Assembly (NCBI RefSeq): GCF_019578655.1
Contig: NC_063259.1
Location: forward strand, 10,754,489 to 10,818,488
DNA length: 64,000 nt
Reading direction: 5' to 3'
DNA from: Ricinus communis
Taxonomy: Eukaryota; Streptophyta; Magnoliopsida; Malpighiales; Euphorbiaceae
Shown here: one piece after another, positions 43,682 through 55,850 of the stretch
Layout of the letters: the number at the start of each line of letters is the position of its first letter
Position numbering within the stretch: the first letter of the stretch is position 1
Made by a program: the position numbers and the translations under genes
Notes under the pieces: generated by a model
What the model was told of the DNA's origin: nothing
The model's input: only the letters and a program-made list of their open reading frames with translations
Database searches by the model: none

Positions 43682-43689
43682 TATAAAAA
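43682..43689 (+). promoter_or_regulatory. TATA box of family X LTR
   Basis: TATAAAAA followed by CCACGTGCAGCCGAATACTT. The same box and following sequence stand at 40,881 and 44,365 on this strand, and at about 27,110 and 53,700 on the minus strand. It lies about 105-125 bases after the GTTGAC..GTCAAC dyad. Confidence 0.55.
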
Positions 43690-44526
43690 CCACGTGCAGC
43701 CGAATACTTGAGCCTAATGAGCATACTATTTCAGTTTTCTACCTTGCAAGAAATCAAGTTATGGGTTCTTTTGAGATCTTTGCGGACTTATCAACCCTCG
43801 CGATGGAGAGCATAGACTTATTACTCACGTACGTCCATTCTTTGAATGATCAAGGACAAATTTTTGGAGAAAAGAGAACGATGAGAATCGAGGCATGCCC
43901 AAATATTATAATTCAGGATTTGAACCAATGGATTCTCTATCATTCCGTATTCCTCTAGGCATGAGGGCACCTATGACATAAGGATTAGCATAAAGAATCA
44001 TCCGAACTGGTACCATTGGGGCTTAGCTTGATGATCATGTAAGACGAGACATTAATACACTCGCGTAAAGGAGAAATCATGTCGTTTTCAACTAATCCAA
44101 GCGTAATACAATTCGAATGCAATCGTTTTAATGTTTAGGATGCATACAACGAAGTAATTTGATTCAGAGTGTTATTAGGTAGGCCTATGCAAATTTCTCT
44201 TTGGATTCGTTAAGCTGGTTCTTAAAATTTGAGATTATAAGAGTTGTTGACCAGTTGACTCCTCTCTAATTCTTGATTTGACTTTAGTTTATTCATCTTT
44301 ATTTATTTATTTATTCATATTTAGCTTCCAGTTTATTCTTCCTATGGAATGAGGACTTTCGCATTATAAAAACCATATGCAACCGAGTACTTGAGGCTAG
44401 TGAGCATAATATTTCAATCTTTTATCTTACAGGAAATCATGTTATCGGTTCTTTTAAGAACTTTGCGGACTTATCAACATTCGCTCTAGTGAGTATAAAC
44501 TTATTGCTCACGCCTTCTATTCTTTT

Positions 44527-44610
44527 GATCGAGTATTGATATCATTTTCCGAGTGATCGAGTATTGATATCATTCTCCGACTGATCAAGTATGGATATTA
44601 TTCTGCGAAT
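44527..44610 (+). repeat. Three copies of a 28-bp unit
   Basis: GATCGAGTATTGATATCATT starts at 44,527 and 44,555, with a variant at 44,583. Other family X copies have one unit here, so this is a local expansion. Confidence 0.8.
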
Positions 44611-45826
44611 GATCACAAATGAATCTTTTGGAGGAAAGATAAAACGATGAGAATCGAGGCATGCCTAAATATTCTGATTCAAAATTTGGACCAATGGAAT
44701 CTCCATCATTCCGTGTTTGTCTAGGCACAAGAGCACCTGAAGACATAAGGATTAATGTAAGGAATGATGAGGAAGAAATTGACAAGCTTGACTGATAGCA
44801 TTGGGGCTTAGCTTGATGATCATGCAAAAGGAGACGTAAATCCACCCGTGTAAAGGAGAAATTATATTGTCTTCAACTAATCCAAGCGTAATACAATTGG
44901 GAATGCGATTGTTTTGATGTCTAGAAAACATATAATGAAGTAATTTAGTTCATAGTGTTATTAGGTAGGCCCACGCGAATTTCTCCTTAGATTCGTTAAA
45001 CTAGTTCTTAAAATTTAGGACTACGAGAGTTGTTGACCAATCAACTCCTCAATTAGGCTTCTTATTTTGTTATTTTGGAAATCTTTTACTATTTCCTTTT
45101 AGAATAGGTTTTTTAGTTCCTTAGTTTGTTATTTAGAAAAACTTCTATTTAGCATATACTTTAGTTAATTCCTATATAGTTTATTTTCTTTATGCAAATA
45201 GAAAATAGGGTAATGTCTTTGTCTATTTAAATCATATGTAGCCGATGGCACAAGTTAATGAATGAATGAATGGATAAATATTTTGAGTTAAACATATTTG
45301 TAAGAGTTATTCTTGCTCGGTTCTTTGAAGGAACTTCGAACTTATCAAAAACTTATTCTTGTGGTGTTCAACAGCGACTTATTACTCACCTTCTACCTTT
45401 CTTCAGTGTGGCATTAACAATCTTTCTTATACTAATGTTGAAGATACAAGTTGTCTTTGTGTCAAGGTCATAAAAGTTCAGATTTAGCTTTCTTAAGAAT
45501 CTTATTCCAATTCTGCGTGTTGGGTCTTGTCACAAGTTGCCAAGGTTCACATCATTCAATATGAGAGCTAAGTCTCTAAATTTGATCTATCTATCTTTAC
45601 TTTATTATTGATATAAGAGAAAGGCAAAAAAAGAAAGACGATGTTCCAAAGCTTGGAGTTTTATTTTAATGAAGTTCAACATTTTAAAGAATGGAGAAGA
45701 AATTTGATAAGCTGGATGGGGATCTTGGTCGAAGGGAGAGGAATTCCAGAAGACGACACCAACACTACTCCAATGTGCAAAAATAAGAACATATGGAAAC
45801 ATTATAAGAAATATATGATAGGTTAC

Positions 45827-48800
45827 TAATATGGATTGTGTTACATATGTTTATATGCCCAATTACTTCCATTTTTATGCATTGTTATCTTGTTTTATGC
45901 CAGAATCACCTGTGTTTTGGTTCCTTTCATGTTTTAGGTTATCATTGATGGACATTATCAGTATTTGAGGGAGATACGTGCAAATATGGACCAGAATCCA
46001 TCAAAATTTAGCAAAGGCTAGCATTTCAAGGTTGAGCACGACTTGGACTCTGGCCATGCTGAACCATCGACACTTGACCCTCAAAGGTAGCCTTTCAACA
46101 TGATTTCCGAGGCCACCACGGTCTCCATCATGGCCCGTGGTGGCTCAGTACTGGCGGAGGGTACGTTAGGGAGCAGAGGATGATTTTCGGGACTCGAAGG
46201 TCAAGCATAGCCTGGATTTCGCCCGTGCTGGTTGACCATGGCCGTGCTGGGACATTTATATAGGCAAAATTGATTTCTTTTGTGAGGGTTCAACTTTCTA
46301 GCCTTAGATTCCATATACGCAAGCGAGCCACCTCTTTTCAGGCTTGAACATTCAACTTTGGGAGACCATTTTGCATATTGAAGGATGGATTTTAGTGGTT
46401 TAAGCATCACATTGAATATCAAAATTGGATTTTGAGGCAAATCAAGAGGAAATTCAGGAGATCAACCACAGTGTAGATTCAGATTTTGTGTTGTTCATCC
46501 AATTTGAGGGAAAAGGGTGTATCTAAATCGATTAAACCTATTAGGATTGAGTTCATTTTAGACATGAACATGTGTAGCTAAATCGATTAAACCTATTAGA
46601 ATTTCCTTACTATGTTGGCTTAGTACTAAATTGTTGGATTGTTTGAGTTCCTTTTTGTATTCTTATTGCTTTCAATACTAATAAGATATCGCATTATTCA
46701 TGAGACGTTGTGAATTGTGTTCTTTAGATTACTTTCTGTAATTAAGAAATTCATTAAGTAATTGGAAATTTGAATAGCAAGAACTAGTTAATAATCACTT
46801 AGAGATAAGTGTAACGAACTAGACGGATTAAGAATTAACAAATCTTAACAGAGGTGGATTAAAGCTTAAAACTAACTTAGTAATCGATCGTTAGGAAGAG
46901 ATTCCAACTTTAGGTTCTTAGGTTTAGGAATTCGGTTATCTAGAGAGGGAGACGGAATTCAGTTAAGAATTCATCCACAGGTAGCATAATTCGATTCATC
47001 AATCTGTTATCTTTTGTTTGATTGCCAACTAGTTTAGATTCCCTTTGAGTTTGATTTCTTGTCTTGATTGTCTGATTTATTCATTCATTCTTGCATCTCA
47101 TTTAGAACTAAGTTTCCAGTTATTAGCAAATTTAGAATTCATCCATCATATATTTAGAACGAAGTAGTAACTCTGGGTTTTCACATTCCCTAGGGATACG
47201 ATAATTTTAATACTTATCGTTGTGCTAGACTGCATCGATAGGTTCACTGCTGTAGATTCTAGTTGCATAAATAGCACATTAAGTTTTTGGCACCATTGAC
47301 GGGGAATATTCCAAAACTAGAGCGAAATTTGTTATTTGTTACTTTAGCCATATTTTTTATTTCTTTTCTATTTTTGTCATTATTTTATTTATTTATTTGT
47401 TTATTTGGGTTATTACTACCTTATTCATTACAAATAGTGTATGACTAAGAGGTCTAATTCTGATCAAGTAGACCTTTTAGAAGTTGCTTCACCAATGGAA
47501 GATGGGCATGAGCTATCAAATAAGGAGGTATTGGAGCAGCTTGAGTTTTGGTTAGCACATGAGCCAAGCGACAATACTGGGGAGTTTCGTGAGATTGACA
47601 AGGTAGGCGTGCATCAATTGAGACCATCACTTGAGGAACCACCAGTCCTCGAGTTGAAAGATCTTCCACAGCATCTCAACTATGCATATCTGGATGAGGA
47701 TATCATGTTGCCTATCAGTCCAGCAGTGGACTTGACACTTGAGGAGAGAAAGATCCCTTTACCCTTTCTAAGGGAGTACCTATAGGGATTTGCTTGGAAA
47801 AATGCTTACATTCCAAGGATTAGCCTCACTTATTGCTCAACCCACATTCTTATAGACGACATCAATAACCTGACAATTGGACCGTAGAGTAAGCTAAACC
47901 CGCACACGAAAGGAGGGGTTATCAAGTCCACCTAAACGACTTGAGATAGAAAGAAGTGCTTTTGGGAGGCACCCTAAATTTTATTTTATATTTTTAACAT
48001 TTTATTTTTTAGTTTTGAAACATTATATTAGTTTTAGTTTTCATATTATATTTAATTTTTATTTTTCATTGTGTTACATATGTTTATATGCCCAATAACT
48101 TCCATTTTTGTGCATAGTTATCTTGTTTTATGCCAGAATCACCTGTGTTTTGGTTCCTTTCATGTTTCAGGTGATCATTGATGGATATTATCAGTATTTG
48201 AGGGAGATACGTGCGAATATGCACCAGAATCCATCAAAATTTAGCAAAGGCTAGCATTTCAAGGTTGAGCACAACCTGGACTCTGGCCGTGTTGAACCAT
48301 CAACATTTGACCCTCAAAGGTGGCCTTTCGGCACGGTTTCCGAGGCCACAGTAGTCTGCATCACGGCCCATGGTAGCTCAGCACTGGCGAGGGCACGGTC
48401 ACGGAGCAGATGATGATTTTTCGGACTCAAAGGTCCAGCACGGCCTAGACTCTGCCCGTGCTAACAGCATGGGCTTGACCATGGTCGTGGTGGGATATTT
48501 ATATAGGCAAAATCAATTTCTTTTGTGAGGATTCGGCTTTCTGACCTTAGATCTCATATACGCACGCGAGCCACCTCTTTTCAAACTTCAACATTCGACT
48601 TTGAGAGACCATTTCGCATATTGAAGGATGAATTTCAGTGGTTCAAGCATCATATTGAAGATGAAGAGTGGATTTTAAGGCATATCAAGAGGCAATTTGG
48701 GAGGTCAATCGGAGTATAGATTCGGATTTTGAGTTGTTCATCCAATTCAAGGGAAAAGGGTGTATCTGTTTCATTTTCTTTATTCTTTCATTGTAATTGA

Positions 48801-49552
48801 ATTCCTAGTTGATTTAGACATGAACATGTGTAGCTAGATCGATTAAACCTATTAGGATTTCCTTACTATGTTGGCTTAGTACTAAATTGTTGGATTGTTT
48901 GAGTTCCTTTTTGTATTCTTCTTACTTTCAGTATTAATAAGATATCGCATTATTCATGAGATGCTGTGAATTGTGTTCCTTAGATTGCTTTCTGTAATTG
49001 AGAAATTCATTAAGTAATTGGAATCTTGAAGAGTAAGAACTGGTTAATAATCACTTAGAGATAAGGGTAATTAACTAGCCAGATTAAGAATTAACAAAGC
49101 TTAATTGAGGCGGATTAAAGCTTAAAGTTAACTTAATAATCGATTATTATGAAGAGATTCCAACTTTAGGGTCTTAGGTTTAAGAATTTGGTTATCTCGA
49201 GAGGGAGACCGAATTCAGTTAAGAATTCATCCACGGGTAGCATAATTGGATTCATCAATCTGTTATCTTTTGTTTGATTGCCAACTAGTTTAGGTTCCCT
49301 TTGGGTTTACTTTCTTGTCTTGATTGTTTCATTTATTCATTCATTCTTTCATCTCATTTAGAACTTAGTTTCCAATTATTAGTAAATTTAGAATTCATCC
49401 ATCATATATTTTAGGTTAGATTACAAAGAACGAAGTAGTAACTCTAGGTTTTCACTCTCCCGAGGGATACGATAATCTTAATACTTTCTATTGTACTAGA
49501 CTGCATCGATAGGTTCACTGCCTTAGATTATAGCTGCATAAATAGCACATCA
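45827..49552 (+). mobile_element. Complete tRNA-Asp-type gypsy element, internally deleted, with target duplication
   Basis: 3.73 kb, flanked by GTTAC on both sides (45,822-45,826 and 49,553-49,557). LTR A is 45,827-47,281, and LTR B is about 48,066-49,552 and ends ATAGCACATCA. The primer site at 47,288-47,306 is TGGCACCATTGACGGGGAA, a mutated tRNA-Asp site. The internal region is under 800 bases and holds one short ORF and an RT-entry scrap. CACGGCC-type motifs are decayed in LTR A (46,030-46,250) and better kept in LTR B (48,260-48,500). LTR divergence is visibly larger than in the element at 19,039. Confidence 0.85.
47441..48000 (+). pseudogene. Fragmentary gag tail to RT entry of the nested element
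   Basis: The ORF 47,441-47,785 begins with MEDGHELSNKEVLEQLEFWL, homologous to the C-terminal part of the 339-residue protein at 22,579-23,598. It then passes to RPSLEEPPVLELKDLPQHLN and YAYLDEDIMLPI, the linker that precedes RT in Athila-type pol. After the stop, ISLTYCSTHILIDDINNLTI and SKLNPHTKGGVIK (about 47,820-47,930) resemble the RT entry. So the gag tail, pol linker and RT entry are fused after a large deletion. It is followed by the GCTTTTGGGAGGCACCC block near 47,957, shared with other copies. Confidence 0.6.
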
Positions 49553-49557
49553 GTTAC

Positions 49558-50232
49558 AAAGGGAGCAATAATAAGAAGTTTTTAAAGAGCCAAACCATGA
49601 AGTTCTTAAAGTGCCTACATGTGATGAACAAGTTTCTATTGATGATGACCCCACCTATATTACTATTATAAATCATGATGGTGATATTATGAATGATAAA
49701 GTTGATAAATTGACTCTTACAAAAGATGTTAAATCTGAAATTGAGTTAACTGTTGAACCTATGCCATTGGTGGAAGATGATTTCAAGAAAATTGTGTAAG
49801 ACGATCAAACTAGTGTTGGAAATTCTATAGAGGGAAAGTTATTTTGTAATTTGTTAACTAACAATGATGATTATGTTAGTCAATTCTTTATTACAGATTT
49901 GAAGTTACCAATTACATAATAATCAATTCATTTTTCTTCAAATGGTGGATGCGCATGGAAGAGTAAAGGCATAAAAAGAGGTTCTCATTTCATACTTCAA
50001 TGAACAAGATTCGAGGAAGAATCTTTTCGAAGAAAGGGACAACCATGCAGATCCAATAAGAATAATTAAAGCTTTTGAAATGCATGAGATTTCGTGTATG
50101 GCAAGATTGTCTAAAAGAAATCAATTTGCTTTATTTACGCAAATTAATGCAATGCCAATGTCAAATGTCTTAGTACAAGATCCAATTATGAAAAAAAAAA
50201 TATAGATGTACAAGATTGGTGGATTTAGGGGA
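49558..50232 (+). pseudogene. Gypsy gag/pol scraps of the deleted element
   Basis: An open frame at 49,611-49,799 encodes an acidic linker (HEVLKVPTCDEQVSIDDD...) of the type between gypsy gag or protease and RT. At about 50,020-50,060 EQDSRKNLFEERDNHADPIR resembles the pol C-terminal tail (DSRTNxFQEGxNDxxxxDP) also seen in family X at 32,778. A polypurine-like GGTGGATTTAGGGGA precedes LTR 2. Gag-pol domains between them are deleted. Confidence 0.5.
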
Positions 50233-51060
50233 TGACATGAAAGATAAATGCAAGAAAATATCAAGCCTAAGGTTGGCCAAATCATGCATGATCATTTGGG
50301 CTTGTGTTTAGGCTTATTCAAGCCATGACACACTTTTGGGCTTGAGAAGGAAGGGGCCAAACGAATTTCCTTAAAGAGGAAACCAAAAGAAGGCACCTAA
50401 TATTTGTTGCTTGACTTAAGAGTGTGCTAACTTCAAAGAGGAAACAATGGAGCAGTCGCATATCTTGTTATTTAGGAATAAATCTTGATCGATTTAGTCA
50501 TTATCTTTCTTGATTATGATTGACTAAATCAACTAGGCTTCTTTTTCTGTTATTTTGGAAGTCTTTTATTATTTCCTTTTAGAAGTAGGTTTTTCTTATT
50601 ATTTCCTAATTAAGCATAGTTCCTTATTTTGTTTATTTAGGAAAACTTCTATTTAGCATATACTTTAGTTAATTCCTATTTAGTTTATTTCCTCTATGCA
50701 AATAGGAAATTAAGGTAATGTCTTTATCTATTTAAATCATATGTAGTCGAATGGCACAAGTTAATGCATGAATGAATGAATGAATATTTTGAGTTAAACA
50801 TATTTGTGAGAGTTATTCTTGCTTGGTTCTTTGGAGGAACTTCAAACTTATTAAGAACTTGTTCTTATGGCATTCAACAGCGACTTATCACTCACCTTCT
50901 ACCTTTCTTGAGTGGGGCATCAACAAATTTTCTTATACCAAGGTTCAAGATACAAGTTATTTTTGGGTCAAGGTCATCAAAATTTAGATTTAGCTTTCTT
51001 GGGAATCTTATTCCAATTTCGCATGTTGGGTCTTGTCACAAGTTGCTAAGGTTGACATCA

Positions 51061-51763
51061 AAGAGTTAGAGTTAATCAAGCCCAATCTTGTTATTAACCT
51101 AATTCAACATGTTGGGCCATGAACCAAGTTTTGGATGAAATTTTACTCAAGGGAACAAGGGAAGGCCAAAAGCAAGGAAAGAAGCTTAAAGAGGAAATAA
51201 GAAGGTGCATGCTTGTGAGCTTGACCTACGCGCCTAATTTTGTTTAGGAAACAAGGGTAGCTCCCCCTTTTAGTTATCTAGGAATATAAGATGTTGATTG
51301 AGTCCATTTTTCCTATGTCAAAGATTGCCTAAATCACTCTAGTTACTTATTTTATTATTTAGAAAACTTCTAATTTAGTCATTGATTTTTAATTTTCCTA
51401 TTCTAGTTTCTTCCGAAATGTGTAAAGGAAGTTAAGGGTGTATCTTTGGTTATTTAAACACACTATAGCCAAATGGTTCAAGTAAATGAATATTTTTATT
51501 ATTGATTCCATTGAGAGAATTCAATTCTTGGTTCTTCTAAGAACTTATGAACTTATCAAGACTGGTTCTTATGGCATTCTTTGAGACTTATCACTGACCT
51601 TCTTTTGATATTGAGTGTGGCATCCAAAACCCTTATATAGCAAGGTTGACACTTCTAGTAAAGTGTTCGGTCGAGGTCTTTCTTCGTGAATCTGACTTTA
51701 GATGTTCTTGGCAATAATTCTACAAGTTGTTTCTTCCAAAATCCATCAAGAATCACATTACAA
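51061..51763 (+). mobile_element. Diverged LTR related to 50,233-51,060
   Basis: Shares layout and short blocks with the preceding LTR (AAACTTCTAATTTAG, CAAATGGTTCAAGTAAATGA, AAGACTGGTTCTTATGGCAT, GACTTATCACTGACCTTC) and ends ATCACATTACA. It directly follows LTR 2 and is followed by the family X dyad GAGTTGACTGGTCAAC. The start could not be fixed. Confidence 0.45.
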
Positions 51764-54349
51764 GAGTTGACTGGTCAACAATTCTCGCAGTCCAAAATTT
51801 TATGAGCTAGTTTACAAAACCAAAAGGAAATTCGCGTGGGCCTGCCTAATAATACTCCAACCCAAATTACTTTATTATATGCGTCCCAAATATCAAAACA
51901 CTTGCATTCCCGCTTGTATTATGCTTGGATTAATTGAAAACAGCATGATTTCTCTCTTGCGCGCATGTATTTATGTCTCATCCCGGTTGATCATCAAGTC
52001 ACGTCGCAATCCACCGGCCAGGCTTGTCAATTGTGTTCCCATGATTCCTTATGCCAATTATTGCATATCCCTAGAGGAACAAAGAACGATAGAGATCCTA
52101 ATAGTGCAAATCCTAAATCAGAATATCTGGGCGTTCCTCAATACTCGGCGTTCCCTCTTTTCTCCAAAAGATTCCTCTACGATCATTCAGAGAATGATAT
52201 GAATACTCGATCAATTGATTTTCTTTCTTCATATTTATCCAAGCATTGGATCGGTGCCTATGATTGCTACTTCCACACACTATAACTCAACATTCGTGAT
52301 TATGCTCAGCAAAAAAACCAAACCATCATATACTAAAGATAAATTAGAAAGGGACAAACAAAAGAAATGAAGAAATGAGAACATAGATAGGAATTAAAAA
52401 TAAGGAATAATTCGCATAGGCATACCTAATAACACTCCGGCCCAAATTACTTCATTATATGAGTCCCAAACATCAAAATTTTCTCATTCCCATTTGGATT
52501 AATTGAAAGTAACTTGATTTCTCCATCACCAGCGTGGATATGTGTCTCGTCCTGCTTGATCATCAAGTCACGCTATAATGACACTAATGAAGCTTGTTAA
52601 TTATGTGCTCATGACTCCTTAATGAAAATGAGGAAAAATTAGTGTGGGCATACCTAATAATACTATGGCCCAATAAGCTTCATTATATGCCTCCCAAGCA
52701 TCAAAGAGCATGCATTCCCGCTTGTATTAATCAAAAGCAATATGATTTCTACCTTACGCGTGTGGATTTGCATATCGTGCTGCTTGATCATCAAGTCATG
52801 CCCAATGCCACCAGTCAAGCTTGTCAATTGCGTTCCCCATGATTCCTTAATGAAAATAAGAGAAAATTCTAATAGGCATACCGATTAACACTTCGGCCCA
52901 TGTTAAATTATTATATGCCTCCCAAACATCAAAACGCCCTCATTCCTGCTTGGATTAACAGAGAGCAACGTGATTTCTCCCTTATGTGGGTGGATTTCCA
53001 TCTTGTCCTATTTGATCATCAAACTAAGCCCCAATGCCACTGGTCAAGCTTGTTAGTTGCACTCCCATGATTCCTTACACCAATCCTTGTGTCATTACGT
53101 GTTCTCATGCCTTGAGGAACAAGGAATGATGGAGATCTTAGAGGTGCAAATCCTGAATTAGAATATTTGGGCATTCCTCGATTCTTATCATTCCCTATTT
53201 CCTTTAAAAGATTCGTCTGTGATCATTCAGAGAATTATATCAATACTCGACCAAACTAATTTTCTTTCTTCATATTCGTTCAAGCATTCGATTGGTGCAT
53301 AGGGGTGCCGCTTTCACGTGCTTTCACTTAAGACTCGTGTTTATACTCCTCGAATAAAACTAAACAATAATACTAAATAGAGATTAGATAGAGAGGCACA
53401 AAAGAAATAAACAAAATGAGAACATAAGTAAGGTTATCGATTCGATAAGAAAAGAAATCACAAGTTCTTGGCCCTCTACTATACGGCTAAGCATAAGGTT
53501 CAAGTCAAATTGATTTAAACACAAGGGTAAGCGAAGAACGAAAAAGAAAGGAAGGACGTGATCGATAAGTCTATGTTTGCTAGCACGAGTATTGATAAGT
53601 CCATAAAGTTCTTAAAATAATCCATAACTTGATTTCTCATAAGGTAGAAAACTGAAATAATATGCTCACTAGCCTTAAGTATTCAATTGCATGAGGTTTC
53701 TATAGTGCGAAAGCCCTTATTCCATAATAAGAAGAAACTAGAAGCTAAATGTGAATAAATGAATACAAAAAGATGAATAAACTAAAGTCATATTAAGAAC
53801 TAGAGAGAAGTTGACTGGTCAACAACTCTCATAGTCTCAAATTTTAAGAGCCAACTTAATAAAAACAACAGGAAATTTGCATGGGCATACATAGTAACAC
53901 TCCGACCCAAATTACTTTATTACATGCGTTCCAAACATCAAAATGCTCATATTTCCGCTTGTATTACGCTAGGGTTAATTGAAAACAACATGATTTCTCC
54001 TTTATGAGCGTGAATTTACCTCTCGTCCTACTTTATCATCAAACTAAGCCCCAATGCCACCGGTCCAACTTGTCAATTACATTCCCATGATTCCATAAGC
54101 CAATCCTTGTGCCTAGAGGAACAAGGAATGATGGAGATCCTAATGGAGCAAATCCTGAATTGGAATATTTGGGCATGCCTCGATTCTCGTCATTCCCTCA
54201 TTCCTTCAAATGATTCAATTGAAATTATATGGAGAATGATATCAATACTCGATCCACTAATATTCTTCCTTTGCATTCATCCATTCATTAGATTGGTGCC
54301 TAAGATTGCCGCTTCCATGTGCTTTCACTCAATAGTCATGTTTATGCTC
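51764..54349 (-). mobile_element. Family X, reverse orientation, with short tandem array
   Basis: Starts at the LTR dyad (51,764), one 227-bp-type unit, the pol tail region (about 52,140-52,210), leader, then a fresh start near 52,390 with three tandem units (marker GCTTGATCATCA at 52,554, 52,792 and, as TTTGATCATCA, 53,011), the pol tail, LTR leader and TATA box (about 53,700), the dyad at 53,813 and a further partial unit to 54,349. Cut there by the solo LTR. Confidence 0.6.
52390..53060 (-). repeat. Tandem array, three copies of the family X unit
   Basis: Spacings of 238 and about 218 between the conserved TGATCATCAA markers. Units correspond in order and sequence to those at 32,936-34,275, on the other strand. 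Confidence 0.75.
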
Positions 54350-55767
54350 TGATGTGTGCTACTTGTGTTAGCTACAATCTAAGGCAATGTACCTATCGAT
54401 GCAGTCTAGCACTAATGGCGAGTATCAAGGTTGTATTCCTCGGGAAAGTGAAAGCCTAGAGTTACTCCTTTGTTCTTTATTATATTAACCTAAAATAAAT
54501 GATGAATAATTTATTTTACTAACTAATAGCTACAAGCTAAGTTCTAAAGGAGATGTAGGAGTAATTGATAACTAAAATAACCAAGACAAGAAAGCAAACC
54601 CAAAGGGAACCTAAACTACTTGGCAATCAAACAAAAGATAAAGGATTGGTGAGTCTAATTATGCTACCCGTGGACGAATTCTTAACCGAATTCGGTTTCT
54701 CTCTCGAGATAACCGAATTCCTAAACCCGATAACCTAAAGTTGGAATCTCTTCCTAACAATTGATTCTTAAATTAGCATTAAGCTTTAATCCGCCTCTAT
54801 TAAGCTTTGTTAATTCTTAATCCGGCTAGTTAATTATCCTTATCTCTAAGCGATTATTAACCAGTTCTTGCTATTCAAAATTCCAATTGCCAAATGGACT
54901 TCTCAATCACACAAAGCAATCTAGACACATAATTCACAACGTCTCATGAATGATGCATTATCTTATTAATAATGAAAGCAAAAAGAATACAAAACTAACC
55001 CAAACAATCCAATAATATAATACTAACCAACATAGTAAAGAAATGCTAATGGATTTATTCAATCTAGCTAATAATGTTCATTATCAAAATACACAAGAAT
55101 TCAATTACAACAATGAGTAAAGGTAGAGAAAACCCGATTACACCTTTGGATGAGAGTAAACAGCCCCAATTCCTCTTGCTCGAATTGAATCGATTCTTGT
55201 TCCTCTTGCTCGATTTGAAAACCAATCAACGAACCTCGCCCAATCTTCAATCTTTGAAGGGAATTCGATTAAAACCTTGATCCAAGTCTCCTTTTTCCCT
55301 TGGTTCCAGCTCAGAACCCTTAGAGAGAGAAATATTAGGGTTTTGGAATGTTCTCCCCCGCTCTTCTTTCTTTTAATTAATTCCCCCTGTCACCGCCAAA
55401 ACGGCCGTGTTCCTAGCCATGTTGGGAACACAATTTGGTATTCCTGGCCGTGTTACTATCTGTGGTCGTGCTCCCTAAGAACTTATTTTTCTTTGATGTT
55501 TGATGCACCCAACACGGCTGTGTTGGTGCCCGTGTTTAGAACACGGCTAATGTTGAAACCAACACGGCCATGTTCAGCTTCCTCGTGACTCGGCAGCTTC
55601 GGCGTCCAATTATGCTCAAATTCTTCCCTTTATCATCCTTTGACTTCTTTTGGACCTAATGCACATAAACAGATGCATAGGGTGAGTGTTGGGACCAATT
55701 CACATCCAAGTGTCCATAAAATCAATCTTAAAACCCCCATTTAGATGTGTGTATTTTACGCACATCA
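54350..55767 (-). mobile_element. Solo LTR of the gag-only family, with target duplication
   Basis: 1,418 bp, TGATGTGTGCTACTTGTG...ACGCACATCA, flanked by TGCTC on both sides (54,345-54,349 and 55,768-55,772). Close to the LTRs of the element at 19,039 over its first kilobase (CTACAATCTAAGGCA, TAACCGAATTCGGTTTCTCT). It carries a different set of CACGGCC-type units at 55,395-55,580. It sits inside family X, whose sequence resumes as GCTAAATAAAACCAAACCAT. Confidence 0.85.
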
Positions 55768-55850
55768 TGCTCGCTAAATAAAACCAAACCATCATACTAG
55801 ACAATGAGGAACAAAAGAAACCAATATAATGTTAACATACGTAGGATTTC
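55768..55850 (-). mobile_element. Family X remnant
   Basis: Continuation of the family X copy cut by the solo LTR (AAAACCAAACCATCATACTA to ATACGTAGGATTTC). It is truncated at the next LTR. Confidence 0.65.

Larger units (their letters stand above)
40671..45045 (+). mobile_element. Family X array: four truncated copies head to tail, with a nested Cassandra
   Basis: LTR dyads of the GTTGAC..GTCAAC type occur at about 40,776, 43,380, 43,563, 44,241 and 45,029. Three are followed after about 105-125 bases by a TATAAAAACC box (40,881, 43,682, 44,365), then leader, pol tail and 227-bp-unit sequence. Copies differ in their deletions (for example 41,648 and 43,427). The order LTR-internal-LTR-internal resembles a tandem multimer formed by recombination. 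It ends where another LTR begins at 45,046. Confidence 0.6.
45046..51060 (+). mobile_element. Internally deleted tRNA-iMet gypsy element with a nested element
   Basis: LTR 1 (5'-truncated) 45,046-45,554 ends GGTTCACATCA. A degraded primer site TTCAATATGAGAGC follows at 45,555. A gag start fragment with an ORF at 45,641-45,826 leads to the nested element (45,827-49,552). After it come a short pol/3' fragment (49,558-50,232) and LTR 2 50,233-51,060 (TGACATGAAAG...GGTTGACATCA). Most of gag-pol is gone. LTR 1 and LTR 2 share the CATATGTAGCCGAATGGCAC block and the AAGAACTTGTTCTTATGGCA block. Confidence 0.75.

Noticed and set aside
43626..43958. 110-codon ORF as a gene
   Set aside because: It overlaps the family X LTR TATA box and leader; no domain is recognisable and other copies are not open in this frame.
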